NCBI RefSeq assembly: GCF_020251205.1
Contig: NZ_JAIWYX010000006.1
Span: forward strand, 248,001-312,000
Direction: 5' to 3'
DNA from: Arthrobacter sp. M4
GTDB lineage: Bacteria > Actinomycetota > Actinomycetes > Actinomycetales > Micrococcaceae
DNA length: 64,000 nt
Shown: positions 10,098-19,978 of the stretch, one piece after another
How positions within the stretch are numbered: the stretch's first letter is position 1
How the letters are laid out: the number at the start of each line of letters is the position of its first letter
Position numbers and translations under genes: made by a program
The notes under the pieces: generated by a model
The model's input: only the letters and a program-made list of their open reading frames with translations
Told to the model about the DNA's origin: nothing
Database searches by the model: none

Positions 10098-11803
10098 GCG
10101 TTCCTCCCATTGCCTGCCACATCCTGTCGTGCGGCCATAGTTCCCGGCAGCCTGGCAGTGAATACCGCGCCCGGGCCACCGGGATGTCCGGCGTCCAGCA
10201 CACGGACATCGCCGCCACGGCGACGGGCCAACTGCCTCACCAAGGCCAGCCCCAACCCTTGGCCGCCGCCCGCACGGGCCGGCCGTTCCGCCGTCGTGAA
10301 CCCTTCCACAAATACCTGCTCAGGCGAAATGTCGCCCAAGCCGTCGCCGGAGTCCGCCACGACGATGTGCAGTGTGCCGCCGTCGACTTCCGGTTCGTCC
10401 AGCAGTTCGATTTCCACCCAGCGCTGGCCGGAAGAACCTGCGACGGCGGCATTCACCGCATTGTCGATCAGGTTGCCAAGCACCGTGGTGACGTCCTGGG
10501 GGTCCTTGACGTGTCCCCGGACCAGCGTTTCGGGGCCGATCCGCAGGTTTACTCCGCGTTCGTCGGCCTCGACGCCCTTGGCGCCGACGAAACCTTGGAG
10601 ATAGGCGTCCTGCAGCAGTTCCATCTGCTCTACGGGGAATCGCAGCGGACCGGTGGCGGCTAGGCCCGCCAGATACTCGCGGGCCTGCTCGTGCTGTCCA
10701 ACGCTCATAAAACCGGCGATGGTGTGCAGTTGGTTGGCGAACTCATGGCGCTGGGCGCGCAGCGCGGCGGACATGGTTCCGACGGCGTCCAGCTGGCGCG
10801 TGAGCTGTTGCAGTTCGGTGCGGTCCCGGAGCATCACCACCCAGCCGAGGTCCTCGCGGCGGTGGAGGGCTTTCCGTGCCCGTGCCACCAGTACGCGGTC
10901 GCCAGCCACAAGCTCCACGGGCTCAGCGTCGTGGGAGGCAGGCACGGTGAGGGTCTTCAACGCTGCCGGAACCGGGGCATCGTCCCACGGCGCGCCGGTC
11001 AGGTCCGGTGCGGGCTCGTGCGAACCGCCCAACAAGCGCCGGGCTGCGCCATTGAAAACGGTGATCCTGCCGTCGGCGGAGATGCCAATCACGCCGTCGT
11101 CCACGCCTTCCAGCACCGCCACCTGGTCATGCACCAGCGTGCTGATCTCCTCTGGCTCCAGCCCGAGCGTCAGCCGCTGCAGGCGCCGGCGCAGCAGGAA
11201 CGATGCCAGGACGCCAACAAGGAGGGCCCCTGCCGCCGTCAACGCGGTGGGCACGATGTCCCGGGCCAGGCTTTGCGCCAGCGTCTCCATGGAATAGCCC
11301 ACACTGACCTCTCCCACTACGGCGTCAGACCGGTCGGTGCTGTACACCGGAACCTTGGCGCCCGCGGAAGGGCCCAGCGTGCCTGTGTTGCGCGTTGTGA
11401 TCTCCCGGCCGGACAGGGCTTCACTCGGGTCCGTGCTGACGCGCTCGCCGAGCCTGTCCACCTCGGGGTGCGCCAGCCGCAGGCCGGTCTCGTCCGTCAC
11501 CACAACAAACAGGGCGCCCGTGCGGATCCTGGCGGCCTCTGCCGCGGCCATAACCGGACCCTCTGCCAGCACATCGCGCGGAGGCGTACCTTGCTCCTTG
11601 CTGATTGACGTCACTGTGGTGCGCAGGCTCGGGTCCGAGGCAACCGTGCGGGCCAGGGTCAGCGCCTGGTTCTCAGCCTCCCGCCCTATGCGGTCATAAG
11701 TGAGCCAGGCATGGACGGCAAAGCTGAGCAGGACCACCAGGATCACGACGCCCAGCTGGAGCAGCAGCGTTTGGGTGGAGAAGCGCAGGCCTAGCCGCTG
11801 CAT
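10094..11803 (-). CDS. sensor histidine kinase of the CitA/DcuS/DpiB type
   Basis: 569 residues. Membrane helix 1 at about 14-34 and helix 2 at about 184-204 enclose an extracytoplasmic sensor domain of the CitA/DcuS PAS kind. A cytoplasmic PAS domain follows at about 228-330, then the phosphorylation site His353 in QRHEFANQLHTIAGFM, which is typical of this subfamily, and an ATPase domain with the N box GNLIDNAVNAA and the G motifs DSGDGLGD and GGGQGLGLALV. The ATG at 11803 is chosen because AAAGGAG precedes it; a longer frame to 11890 has no such support. It forms an operon with the regulator and is divergent from the citrate transporter. Confidence 0.92.
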   Translation of the reverse strand: MQRLGLRFSTQTLLLQLGVVILVVLLSFAVHAWLTYDRIGREAENQALTLARTVASDPSLRTTVTSISKEQGTPPRDVLAEGPVMAAAEAARIRTGALFVVVTDETGLRLAHPEVDRLGERVSTDPSEALSGREITTRNTGTLGPSAGAKVPVYSTDRSDAVVGEVSVGYSMETLAQSLARDIVPTALTAAGALLVGVLASFLLRRRLQRLTLGLEPEEISTLVHDQVAVLEGVDDGVIGISADGRITVFNGAARRLLGGSHEPAPDLTGAPWDDAPVPAALKTLTVPASHDAEPVELVAGDRVLVARARKALHRREDLGWVVMLRDRTELQQLTRQLDAVGTMSAALRAQRHEFANQLHTIAGFMSVGQHEQAREYLAGLAATGPLRFPVEQMELLQDAYLQGFVGAKGVEADERGVNLRIGPETLVRGHVKDPQDVTTVLGNLIDNAVNAAVAGSSGQRWVEIELLDEPEVDGGTLHIVVADSGDGLGDISPEQVFVEGFTTAERPARAGGGQGLGLALVRQLARRRGGDVRVLDAGHPGGPGAVFTARLPGTMAARQDVAGNGRNA

Positions 11804-11943
11804 CAGGTCTCCTTTGCTCTGTTGATGCGTCCTGATCCATTGAAGCACTGAGCAAAACGCGCAAAATGCCTTGAATGAGCAGTATGCCAATCAAATGAAG
11901 CAAACCCCCGGCCGTGACGGACGCCACCCTAACGTCTGTATTG

Positions 11944-11965
11944 CGCATCACACCGCCGTGATGCG
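11944..11965. promoter_or_regulatory. perfect palindrome ahead of the citrate transporter, candidate operator
   Basis: CGCATCAC-N6-GTGATGCG has perfect 8-bp arms and ends 24 nt before the transporter start, in the region between it and the two-component genes. It could be the site for the DpiA-like regulator or for another repressor or activator. Confidence 0.5.
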
Positions 11966-11989
11966 GTTCATAGAAGTAAGGAGCCGGCT

Positions 11990-13453
11990 GTGCTGGTACT
12001 GCTTGGATTCGCCATGATTGCGGTGTTCATGGTGCTGATCATGACTAAGAAGCTCACGCCGGTTCTGGCGTTGATTATTGTTCCCACCGCATTCGGCCTG
12101 TTTGCAGGTGCCGGCCTTGGCATCGGCGACATGGTCCTCACCTCAATGAAGAGCATGACCTCCACGGCCGCGCTGCTCATGTTCGCCATTGTCTACTTCG
12201 GCCTGATGATCGACGTCGGGCTCTTCGACCCGCTGGTGAAGTTCATCCTCCGCAAGCTCGGCAACGACCCCGCCAAGGTGGTCCTGGGCACCGCCCTCCT
12301 GGCGGCGGCTGTTTCGCTCGACGGCGACGGATCCACCACCTTCATCCTCACCACGGCCGCCATGCTGCCCGTCTACCTGCGCCTGAAGATGAGCCCTGTG
12401 GTCCTGACCTGCGTGGCAGGCCTCGCCAACGGCACCATGAACATCCTCCCGTGGGGTGGCCCCACCGCCCGCGCCGCCACGGCGCTGAAGATCGGTGTGT
12501 CCGAGGTCTTCGTCCCCATGATCCCGTCCCTGATTGCGGGCCTGGTCATCGTCTTCGTCTTCGCCTGGCTGCTCGGCCTGCAGGAGCGCAACCGCCTCAA
12601 GGCAGCCCACCCGGAGATCTGGGGTGACCTCGCCGATCCTGCCGACGTGTTCGACGGCGGCGCCGGCTTCAGGAAGCCCGGCGCACCCCGCCCGGCCGGC
12701 ACCCCGGCTGCTCCCGGCGGCTCCGGCGTCGCGGTTTTGGAGCGCACCGAACTGTCCGACGGCGGCTCCCGCACCGAACTTGCCGACGACGAAGCACTGG
12801 CCGGTACGGCACTGGACCCCAACCGCAAGACGCTGCGTCCGCGCCTGTTCGTCTTCAACCTTGTGCTGACTGTTGCCGTAATGACCATGCTGGTGCTCGA
12901 CCTGGTTCCGCTGCCCTTCGTATTCATGGCGGGTTCGGCAATTGCCCTGCTGGTCAACTTCCCCAAGGTCAAGGACCAGGGCGCCCAGCTTGTAGCCCAC
13001 GCACAGTCCATCGTGGCCGTGGTCAGCATGGTGATGGCCGCCGCAGTCCTCACCGGCGTGCTCAATGGCACGGGCATGGTCAAGGCTATGTCCGAGTGGC
13101 TCGTCCAGATCATCCCCGCGGATCTCGGCCCGTTCATGGCGGTCATCACCGGCCTGCTCAGCATTCCGATGACGTTCTTCATGAGCAACGACGCCTTCTA
13201 CTTCGGAGTCCTGCCCGTCCTGAGCGAAACCGCCAGCCACTACGGAATCTCCGCCGCCGAGATGGCACGGGCTTCCATCACCGGCCAGCCGTTCCACCTG
13301 CAGAGCCCGCTGGTTCCGGCCATCCTGCTCCTGGTCTCCCTGGCCAAGGTGGAGCTCGGCGACCACCACAAGAAAGTCCTGTGGCGCACCGCTGTGATCT
13401 CCGTCGCAATGCTGGCTGTCGGGATGCTTACGGGAGCCATCGGTATCGGCTAG
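11990..13453 (+). CDS. CitMHS family citrate:metal/H+ symporter
   Basis: 487 residues, an integral membrane protein of about 11-12 helices. Matching family features are LVLLGFAMIAVFMVLIMTKK at the start, SLDGDGSTTFILTTAAMLPV, LPWGGPTARAATALK and, near the C-terminus, MTFFMSNDAFYFGVLPVL and GQPFHLQSPLVPA. CitMHS carriers import citrate complexed with Mg2+ or Ca2+. A long hydrophilic loop of Pro, Ala and Gly near the middle (about 205-275) separates the halves. The start is GTG with AAGGAG upstream. Regulation by the divergent CitA-like kinase and its partner is the natural inference. Confidence 0.92.
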   Translation: MLVLLGFAMIAVFMVLIMTKKLTPVLALIIVPTAFGLFAGAGLGIGDMVLTSMKSMTSTAALLMFAIVYFGLMIDVGLFDPLVKFILRKLGNDPAKVVLGTALLAAAVSLDGDGSTTFILTTAAMLPVYLRLKMSPVVLTCVAGLANGTMNILPWGGPTARAATALKIGVSEVFVPMIPSLIAGLVIVFVFAWLLGLQERNRLKAAHPEIWGDLADPADVFDGGAGFRKPGAPRPAGTPAAPGGSGVAVLERTELSDGGSRTELADDEALAGTALDPNRKTLRPRLFVFNLVLTVAVMTMLVLDLVPLPFVFMAGSAIALLVNFPKVKDQGAQLVAHAQSIVAVVSMVMAAAVLTGVLNGTGMVKAMSEWLVQIIPADLGPFMAVITGLLSIPMTFFMSNDAFYFGVLPVLSETASHYGISAAEMARASITGQPFHLQSPLVPAILLLVSLAKVELGDHHKKVLWRTAVISVAMLAVGMLTGAIGIG

Positions 13454-13563
13454 TCTGATCGTGTCCGCGGGAAAACCGTGGGCAAAACAGTGCCCGTCTG
13501 GTGCCCACTGGGGGACGCCGGACGGGTACTGCTGCGTCCGCCATAGGTCCATCCCCGTACACG

Positions 13564-13569
13564 TAGACT
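13564..13569 (+). promoter_or_regulatory. -10 hexamer upstream of gatC
   Basis: TAGACT lies 35 nt upstream of the gatC ATG, which also has a ribosome site (CAGGGGAG). No clear -35 is visible. Confidence 0.3.
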
Positions 13570-13604
13570 AGGTGGGAAACCAACCACATTTGCAGGGGAG
13601 ATCC

Positions 13605-13901
13605 ATGGCTGCGATCAACCGTGACGACGTCGCGCATCTTGCGCGACTCGCTCGCATTGAAATGAGTGCCGAAGAGCTGGACAGGATGGCCGGCGAACTT
13701 GCCGTCATCGTGGATTCGGTCAAGTCCGTCAGTGAAGTCGCCGGAGAAGACGTCCCGGCCACGTCCCACCCGATCCCGCTGAGCAACGTGTTCCGCGAGG
13801 ACGTTGTGGGGCACGTACTGACGCCCGCTGAAGCACTTTCCGGAGCCCCGGACTCCGAGGATGACCGCTTCAAGGTCCCGGCAATCCTGGACGAGGAGTA
13901 G
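13605..13901 (+). CDS. gatC: aspartyl/glutamyl-tRNA amidotransferase subunit C
   Basis: 98-residue small subunit that wraps around GatA and stabilises it. The N-terminal [20 protein letters not shown] is the family signature, and the middle shows the usual SNVFREDVV. GatCAB converts misacylated Glu-tRNA(Gln), and in many bacteria also Asp-tRNA(Asn), to the amide form. The ATG at 13605 is preferred over 13572 because CAGGGGAG precedes it. First gene of gatCAB; gatA starts 10 nt after the stop. Confidence 0.96.
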   Translation: MAAINRDDVAHLARLARIEMSAEELDRMAGELAVIVDSVKSVSEVAGEDVPATSHPIPLSNVFREDVVGHVLTPAEALSGAPDSEDDRFKVPAILDEE

Positions 13902-13911
13902 AGACATCCCG

Positions 13912-15471
13912 ATGAGCAGCTTCGAACCAAGCACAGAATTGATCCGCCTCTCCGCCGCCGCGCTCGCCGCGAAGCTCAAGGCGGGCGAGGTCTCCGCCGT
14001 CGAGGTCACCCAGGCGCACCTGGACCGCATCGCCTCCGTGGACGGAGAGATCAACGCGTTCCTCCACGTCAACACCAACGAAGCCCTGGCCGTCGCGGCC
14101 GAGGTGGACGGCATCCGCGCCGCCGGCGGCGCAGCGGCTGAGGAACTCCACCAGCTGGCTGGCGTTCCCATCGCGGTCAAGGACCTTATTGTCACCATCG
14201 GCCAGCCCACAACGGCGGGCTCCAAGATCCTTGAGGGCTGGCGGAGCCCCTACGACGCAACCGTCGTGAGGAAGCTGCGCGCAGCCAAGATGCCGATCCT
14301 GGGCAAAACCAACCTGGACGAATTCGCCATGGGTTCCTCCACGGAACACTCCGCCTACGGGCCAACGCGGAACCCGTGGGACCTGGAGCGCATCCCCGGC
14401 GGTTCCGGCGGCGGTTCGGCTGCCGCCGTCGCGGCTTTTGAAGCACCGCTGGCGCTGGGCACGGATACCGGTGGTTCCATCCGCCAGCCGGGCGCCGTCA
14501 CCGGGACGGTGGGCGTGAAGCCCACTTACGGTGCGGTATCCCGCTACGGGGCTATCGCCATGGCTTCTTCGCTGGACCAGATCGGACCGGTCTCGCGCAC
14601 TGTCCTGGACTCGGCGCTGCTCCAGGAGGTCATCGGCGGCCACGACCCGTACGACTCCACGTCGCTGACGGACCCGTTCGACAACCTGGTGGCGGCAGCC
14701 CGCACGGGCAACGTTGAGGGCATGCGGATCGGCATCATCAAGGAACTGCACGGCGAGGGCTACCAGGCCGGCGTTGAGAACCGCTTCAACGAGTCCCTCG
14801 AGCTGCTCAAGGAAGCCGGCGCGGAAATCGTGGAGGTTTCCTGCCCCAACTTCAAGTACGCCCTCGGTGCCTACTACCTCATCATGCCGTCCGAAGTGTC
14901 CAGCAACCTGGCAAAGTTCGACGGCGTCCGCTATGGAATGCGCGTCCTGCCCAAGGACGGCCCGCTGACCATCGAACGCGTGATGGCCGCAACCCGCGCA
15001 GCCGGTTTCGGCGACGAAGTGAAGCGCCGCATCATCCTGGGTACCTACGCCTTGAGCGCCGGCTACTACGACGCCTACTACGGTTCGGCCCAGAAGGTCC
15101 GCACGCTGATCCAGCGCGATTTCGCCGCCGCCTTTGCGCAGGCCGACGTCCTGATCTCGCCCACGGCGCCCACCACGGCGTTCAAGCTCGGCGAGAAGCT
15201 CAACGATCCACTGGCCATGTACCTGAACGACGTCGCCACAATCCCCGCGAACATGGCAGGGGTACCCGGCCTGTCGCTGCCGGGCGGCCTGGCCGACGAG
15301 GACGGGCTGCCGGTAGGCATCCAGTTGCTGGCCCCCGCTCGGGAAGATGCGCGCGTCTACCGTGTTGGCGCAGTCCTCGAGTCCCTGCTCGAAGAAAAGT
15401 GGGGCGGGCCGCTGCTGGCACAGGCTCCCGTCCTGGATTCAAACTCAACCGTCGCGGGAGGTTCGCTCTAA
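13912..15471 (+). CDS. gatA: aspartyl/glutamyl-tRNA amidotransferase subunit A
   Basis: 519-residue glutaminase subunit that frees ammonia from glutamine for the kinase subunit GatB. The amidase-signature triad is intact: Lys90 (AVKD), Ser165 in PGGSGGGS, and Ser189 in [13 protein letters not shown]. The ATG at 13912 gives the normal length; upstream codons in the same frame overlap gatC and are not needed. The stop shares a base with the gatB start (TAATG), giving tight translational coupling. Confidence 0.97.
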   Translation: MSSFEPSTELIRLSAAALAAKLKAGEVSAVEVTQAHLDRIASVDGEINAFLHVNTNEALAVAAEVDGIRAAGGAAAEELHQLAGVPIAVKDLIVTIGQPTTAGSKILEGWRSPYDATVVRKLRAAKMPILGKTNLDEFAMGSSTEHSAYGPTRNPWDLERIPGGSGGGSAAAVAAFEAPLALGTDTGGSIRQPGAVTGTVGVKPTYGAVSRYGAIAMASSLDQIGPVSRTVLDSALLQEVIGGHDPYDSTSLTDPFDNLVAAARTGNVEGMRIGIIKELHGEGYQAGVENRFNESLELLKEAGAEIVEVSCPNFKYALGAYYLIMPSEVSSNLAKFDGVRYGMRVLPKDGPLTIERVMAATRAAGFGDEVKRRIILGTYALSAGYYDAYYGSAQKVRTLIQRDFAAAFAQADVLISPTAPTTAFKLGEKLNDPLAMYLNDVATIPANMAGVPGLSLPGGLADEDGLPVGIQLLAPAREDARVYRVGAVLESLLEEKWGGPLLAQAPVLDSNSTVAGGSL

Positions 15472-16991
15472 TGTCCGTTGACACCATCCTCAGCTTCGAA
15501 GAAGCCATGGAGAAGTACGATCCCGTCCTTGGCTTCGAGGTCCACGTGGAACTCAACACCAGGACCAAGATGTTCTCCTCCGCGCCCAACGTCTTCGGCG
15601 ACGACCCCAACACCAACGTCAACGAGGTGGACCTGGGCATGCCCGGCGTCCTGCCCGTCGTGAACAAGGCCGCCGTGGAATCGTCCATCAAGATCGGCCT
15701 TGCGTTGAACTGCAAGATCGCGGAGTCTTGCCGCTTCGCGCGGAAGAATTACTTCTACCCGGACACTCCCAAGAACTTCCAGACCTCGCAGTACGACGAG
15801 CCGATCGCCTACGACGGCTGGCTTGACGTCGAACTCGAAGATGGCACGGTGTTCCGCGTGGAGATCGAGCGGGCCCACATGGAGGAAGACGCCGGAAAGC
15901 TGACCCACCTGGGCGGCCAGGCCGGCCGCATCCAGGGTGCCGACTACTCCCTGGTGGACTACAACCGGGCAGGCGTGCCGCTTGTGGAAATCGTCACCAA
16001 GCCGATTGAGGGTGCCGGCAGCCGTGCCCCGGAATTGGCCAAGGCGTACGTTGCTGCGGTCCGTGAAATCGTGAAGAACCTGGGTGTCTCCGAGGCCCGC
16101 ATGGAGCGTGGCAACGTCCGCTGCGACGCCAACGTTTCCCTGCGCCCGCACGGCCAGGAACGGTTCGGCATCCGCTCCGAGACCAAAAACGTCAACTCAC
16201 TGCGCGCCGTCGAACACGCCGTCCGCTATGAGATCCAGCGCCACGCTGCCGTCCTGGAGTCCGGCGTGCCGGTCACCCAGGAGACCCGCCACTGGCATGA
16301 GGACACGCGTTCGACGACGGCTGGCCGGGAAAAGTCCGACGCCGACGACTACCGCTACTTCCCCGAGCCGGACCTGGTGCCCGTGGTTGCCTCACGTGAA
16401 TGGGTGGAGGAACTGCGCGCCACGCTGCCCGAGCCTCCCGCTGAGCGCCGCAAGCGGCTCAAGGAAGCCTGGGGCTACTCCGACCTCGAGTTCCGTGACG
16501 TCGTCAACGCCGGCGTCATGGACTCCATTGAGGAGACGATCGCTGCAGGTGCTGCTGTTGGACTGACGGCAGACGCCGCGCGCAAGTGGTGGATGGGTGA
16601 GATCGTTGGCCGCGCCAAGGCAGCCGACGTCGATCCCGCTGACCTCGGCGTTACGCCGCAGGCCATAGTCGAGCTGAACCAGCTTGTGGTGGACGGCAAG
16701 ATCAACAACAAGATGGCTTCCCAGGTCCTCGACGGCGTCCTCGCCGGCGAAGGTGCCCCCGCGGAGATCGTGGAAAAGCGTGGCCTCGCCATGGTGTCCG
16801 ACGACGGCCCGCTGCTGGAAGCCATCGACGCCGCCCTGGCAGCCCAGCCCGACGTCGCGGACAAGATCCGTGGCGGCAAGGTCCAGGCGATTGGTGCGAT
16901 TGTTGGTGGCGTCATGAAGGCCACCCGCGGCCAGGCAGACGCCGGCCGCGTGCGCGAACTGATCCTCGAGAAGCTCGGCGTCCAGGGCTAA
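15471..16991 (+). CDS. gatB: aspartyl/glutamyl-tRNA amidotransferase subunit B
   Basis: 506 residues. GatB activates the misacylated glutamate or aspartate with ATP and transfers ammonia to it. Characteristic stretches are [69 protein letters not shown] and [15 protein letters not shown], with the tRNA-binding YqeY-like tail at the C-terminus. Start codon chosen at the TAATG overlap with gatA. Last gene of the operon; a long inverted repeat follows. Confidence 0.97.
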   Translation: MSVDTILSFEEAMEKYDPVLGFEVHVELNTRTKMFSSAPNVFGDDPNTNVNEVDLGMPGVLPVVNKAAVESSIKIGLALNCKIAESCRFARKNYFYPDTPKNFQTSQYDEPIAYDGWLDVELEDGTVFRVEIERAHMEEDAGKLTHLGGQAGRIQGADYSLVDYNRAGVPLVEIVTKPIEGAGSRAPELAKAYVAAVREIVKNLGVSEARMERGNVRCDANVSLRPHGQERFGIRSETKNVNSLRAVEHAVRYEIQRHAAVLESGVPVTQETRHWHEDTRSTTAGREKSDADDYRYFPEPDLVPVVASREWVEELRATLPEPPAERRKRLKEAWGYSDLEFRDVVNAGVMDSIEETIAAGAAVGLTADAARKWWMGEIVGRAKAADVDPADLGVTPQAIVELNQLVVDGKINNKMASQVLDGVLAGEGAPAEIVEKRGLAMVSDDGPLLEAIDAALAAQPDVADKIRGGKVQAIGAIVGGVMKATRGQADAGRVRELILEKLGVQG

Positions 16992-17001
16992 GCGCCGCGG
17001 A

Positions 17002-17060
17002 GCGAGTTGGCAGTTAGCGCGCGTGTTGCGCTTAAACATCGGCGTTAACTGCCAACTCGC
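17002..17060. repeat. 19-nt inverted repeat after gatB
   Basis: Arms 17002-17020 (GCGAGTTGGCAGTTAGCGC) and 17042-17060 pair along 19 nt with a single G-T wobble, around a 21-nt loop. There is no T-tract, so it is not a standard terminator. It may be an interspersed palindromic repeat or may end gatCAB transcription by another route. Confidence 0.6.
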
Positions 17061-17188
17061 GGGGAATGTCTGCGCTAAAAGTGATCCAATTCACAGGAAA
17101 AATCCAGTTGTTGGCGGGATCATGATGGCAGCAGCAGTGCTGTGGGATTTAAGCGCTACGGACTGACTGCGCCGAGAGGATATGAGCG

Positions 17189-17854
17189 ATGTCCATGCAG
17201 CAGCTTCCTCCATTACCGGACCATGCACCGGGATCATCGTCCGGCTCGCCGGGCGGGAATGACCCCGGACGCCGCCTCAGGACTCGGCGGGCGCTGCTGG
17301 CCGGGGCCGTCGTCGTTGCTTTGAGCGGTGCCGGAGCGGCAACCGTCTGGGCGGCCACAGCTACACCCAGCCCGTCGCCGTCGGCCACGTCCTCCCCGTC
17401 ACCCAGTGCAACTGGTAGTCAGAAACCCGGCAAGGGTGCCCAGCACCTCCACAGCGAGAGTGTGATCAAGAAGGCTGACGGCACAATCCAGACCCTGCTG
17501 GCCCAGCGGGGCACGGTGGAATCTGTGAGCGATACTTCGATCACGGTCAAGAGCGAAGACGGCTTCAGCCAGCAATATGCCATCAACGGCGACACGAAGA
17601 TCACTCGACTTCCCGCAGTTGGTGCCGACGGCAAGGTGGCCAAGAATCCTGACGGTTCGCGGCAGAAGCCGAGTGATATCAAGGCCTCCGACCTCAAGTC
17701 CGGCGACACAGTCCGCATTGCGGGTACGAAGAGTGGAAATTCAGCGACCGCCAAGCGGATTGTCGCGGGTGACCTGCCCACTGCGGGCCAAGGCAAAGGG
17801 CATGGCTTTGGTTTCGGCAAGGAATTTGGCCGCGGCCATCACTTGGACGACTGA
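17189..17854 (+). CDS. secreted or membrane-anchored protein with a DUF5666-like domain
   Basis: 221 residues. A basic stretch GRRLRTRRA and one hydrophobic segment (about 34-56, LLAGAVVVALSGAGAATVWA) form a signal peptide or N-terminal anchor. A Ser/Pro/Thr linker follows, then a beta-rich region (RGTVESVSDTSITVKSEDG, and KASDLKSGDTVRIAGTKSG) resembling DUF5666-type OB-fold repeats. The tail is rich in Gly, His, Phe and Lys. Function unknown. GAGAGGA precedes the ATG. The end overlaps the convergent LysR gene by 16 nt. Confidence 0.75.
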   Translation: MSMQQLPPLPDHAPGSSSGSPGGNDPGRRLRTRRALLAGAVVVALSGAGAATVWAATATPSPSPSATSSPSPSATGSQKPGKGAQHLHSESVIKKADGTIQTLLAQRGTVESVSDTSITVKSEDGFSQQYAINGDTKITRLPAVGADGKVAKNPDGSRQKPSDIKASDLKSGDTVRIAGTKSGNSATAKRIVAGDLPTAGQGKGHGFGFGKEFGRGHHLDD

Positions 17855-18783
17855 CCAGCAACAACCAGTTCGGCCATAACATCGCGCAGTGCGTCGCACA
17901 CCATCGCCACGGAACGACGCTTCAGGGCTTCCGGACGGGCCAGGATATCGATGCGGCGCACGGCGCTAACGCCAGACAGCGGCCGCAGCACCACGCTTGC
18001 GTCGAGGACCCTCAGCGCCGTGAAGCGTGGCAGTAGTCCAATCACGCTCCCGGCGCCCACCAGGGCGGCCACGGTGGAGTAGTCATTGATGCGGTGCAGC
18101 ACCTTCGCCGGCCGCCCTGCAACAGCGATGACGGCGGACAGGACGTCCGCTGGAGAGTAGCCGGCCCGGCTGGTCACCCAGGGCTGTTCCACCACGTCGT
18201 CGGGCAACAGTATCTCGCGTTCGGCAAGTGGATGCCCGGCCGGCAGCGCGACATCGAGGGGCTCTTCCGCGAGCGGGATGACGGCTACCTTGTCGCGAGG
18301 CCAGGCTGGTGCGTGTTCCATGCGGTGGGCCAGGACCAGATCGTACCGGGCGGCCAACCCTGGGAAATCCTCTTGGGCCACGTCTTCGTCACTGAGTTTC
18401 AATTGCGGCGCCAGGGACGCGTTGATTCCTTCACCTCCCGGTGCGAGTCGTGCCGCAAGCGGCGCGAACAGCGCCTGCCCCGCACTGTGGAAGGCGCTGA
18501 CGGTCACCGCGGAGTCGGGCGAATCGTGGTAGGCGCCAATGGCTGCCCGCGCGTCTGCCATGGCGTTCACGACGGCGGCACCCGCCTCCGCGAGGACGCG
18601 GCCTGCGTCGGTCAGCACCAGGGCGCGGCCCTCCTTGCGTGTCAGCGGAACGTCGACGCTCTTTTGCAGGAGCGCCAGCTGCTGCGAAACCGCCGACGGC
18701 GTAACCATCAAGGTCTCGGCTACGGCTTTGACGCTCCCAAGGTCGCCGAGTTCCCGGAGCATCTGCAGCTGATGGATTTCCAT
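17839..18783 (-). CDS. LysR family transcriptional regulator
   Basis: 314 residues. An N-terminal winged helix-turn-helix (HQLQMLRELGDLGSVKAVAETL, then TPSAVSQQLALLQ) is followed by a periplasmic-binding-like effector domain. It is divergent from tdh-kbl, and its start codon lies next to a TA-rich palindrome, so it probably controls itself and the threonine-degradation genes. The effector may be threonine or a product, which is inference only. The gene overlaps the convergent secreted-protein gene by 16 nt. Confidence 0.9.
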   Translation of the reverse strand: MEIHQLQMLRELGDLGSVKAVAETLMVTPSAVSQQLALLQKSVDVPLTRKEGRALVLTDAGRVLAEAGAAVVNAMADARAAIGAYHDSPDSAVTVSAFHSAGQALFAPLAARLAPGGEGINASLAPQLKLSDEDVAQEDFPGLAARYDLVLAHRMEHAPAWPRDKVAVIPLAEEPLDVALPAGHPLAEREILLPDDVVEQPWVTSRAGYSPADVLSAVIAVAGRPAKVLHRINDYSTVAALVGAGSVIGLLPRFTALRVLDASVVLRPLSGVSAVRRIDILARPEALKRRSVAMVCDALRDVMAELVVAGQSSK

Positions 18784-18828
18784 TTAGTAAATGCTAAATC
18801 GTTGATTGAGAAATACCTAGTTGTACTA
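18782..18828. promoter_or_regulatory. candidate LysR operator pair in the LysR/tdh divergent region
   Basis: ATTTAG-N6-CTAAAT at 18782-18799 is a perfect 6-bp palindrome that overlaps the LysR start codon. A second smaller one, TAGT-TGT-ACTA, is at 18818-18828. This AT-rich island stands out from the GC-rich surroundings, and dyads of this sort are usual for LysR-type regulators. Confidence 0.5.
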
Positions 18829-18887
18829 AATCATCTGCGGCGTTTCAATGGACTGGAACGGCACCCTGCTCGAGTGAGGAAGATCCA

Positions 18888-19934
18888 ATGAAGGCTCTCT
18901 TTAAGTCCGGCCCACGCGCCGGCTTCGACCTTGTCGACCGGCCCGAACCGGAGGCTGGAGCGGGCGACGTCAAGATCCGTGTGATGACCACGGGTATCTG
19001 CGGAACCGACCTGCACATCCAATCCTGGGACGCGTGGGCACAGAGCATCATCGAGACACCACTGATCCCGGGCCACGAGTTCTATGGCGAAGTGGTTGAA
19101 GTCGGCGAGGATGTGCGGGACGTCAAAGTGGGCGACCGCGTCTCCGGCGAAGGCCACGTGGTGTGCGGCATCTGCCGGAACTGCCGGGCAGGGCGCCGCC
19201 AGATGTGCATCCACACGGTGTCCGTCGGGGTGCAACGGGACGGTGCCTTCGCGGAATATGTAGTCATCCCGGAAACGAACGTCTGGGTACACCACGATCC
19301 ATCCATCACGCCCGAGCTCGGCGCCATCTTCGACCCCTTCGGCAATGCGGTGCACACGGCACTCAGCTTCCCTCTGGTGGGAGAGGACGTCCTGATCACC
19401 GGCGCCGGTCCGATCGGGCTGATGGCCATCTCCGTCGCACGGCACGCCGGGGCACGAAAGATCGCCATCACGGATGTGTCCGCGCCTCGGCTGGACCTGG
19501 CCCGCCGCATGGGCGTGGACCTCGCCGTTGATGTCTCGCGGATGCGCGTCCGGGACGCCCAGAAGGAACTCGGCATGGTGGAGGGTTTTGACATCGGGCT
19601 GGAAATGTCCGGCCACCCCACGGCCCTGCCTGAGATGATCGACAACATGAACCACGGTGGCAGGATCGCCATGCTGGGACTTCCAAGCCAGCCCATCGAC
19701 ATCGACTGGGGCAAGGTGGTCACGCACATGCTGACGCTCAAGGGAATCTATGGGCGGGAGATGTTTGAGACGTGGTACGCCATGAGCGCCATGCTTTCCT
19801 CCAATCCGGTACTGCACGCCAACATCTCTGCCGTTGTCACTGATCGCCTTTCCGCGGCGGACTGGGAGAAGGGCTTTGAAATCGCCCGCGCAGGCGTCGG
19901 CGGCAAAGTGGTCCTCGACTGGACCGAGATCTAG
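18888..19934 (+). CDS. tdh: L-threonine 3-dehydrogenase
   Basis: 348-residue zinc-dependent medium-chain dehydrogenase that oxidises L-threonine to 2-amino-3-oxobutyrate with NAD+. Catalytic zinc ligands are Cys38 ([10 protein letters not shown]) and His63-Glu64 (PGHEFYG). The structural zinc Cys cluster is in [18 protein letters not shown], and the Rossmann GAGPIGLMA is intact. [12 protein letters not shown] is typical of Tdh. The next gene is kbl, which cleaves the unstable product, so the pair form a complete pathway to glycine and acetyl-CoA. Confidence 0.95.
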   Translation: MKALFKSGPRAGFDLVDRPEPEAGAGDVKIRVMTTGICGTDLHIQSWDAWAQSIIETPLIPGHEFYGEVVEVGEDVRDVKVGDRVSGEGHVVCGICRNCRAGRRQMCIHTVSVGVQRDGAFAEYVVIPETNVWVHHDPSITPELGAIFDPFGNAVHTALSFPLVGEDVLITGAGPIGLMAISVARHAGARKIAITDVSAPRLDLARRMGVDLAVDVSRMRVRDAQKELGMVEGFDIGLEMSGHPTALPEMIDNMNHGGRIAMLGLPSQPIDIDWGKVVTHMLTLKGIYGREMFETWYAMSAMLSSNPVLHANISAVVTDRLSAADWEKGFEIARAGVGGKVVLDWTEI

Positions 19935-19978
19935 GTTCGCAAAGGGATCCAAGAACTTTCACCAAGGGGAGCAACGCC

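Noticed and set aside
12143..13552. A 469-codon open frame on the minus strand inside the citrate transporter
   Set aside because: High GC third positions create long antisense frames. The predicted protein is Gly/His/Glu/Asp-rich without motifs, while the plus strand is a clear CitMHS protein.
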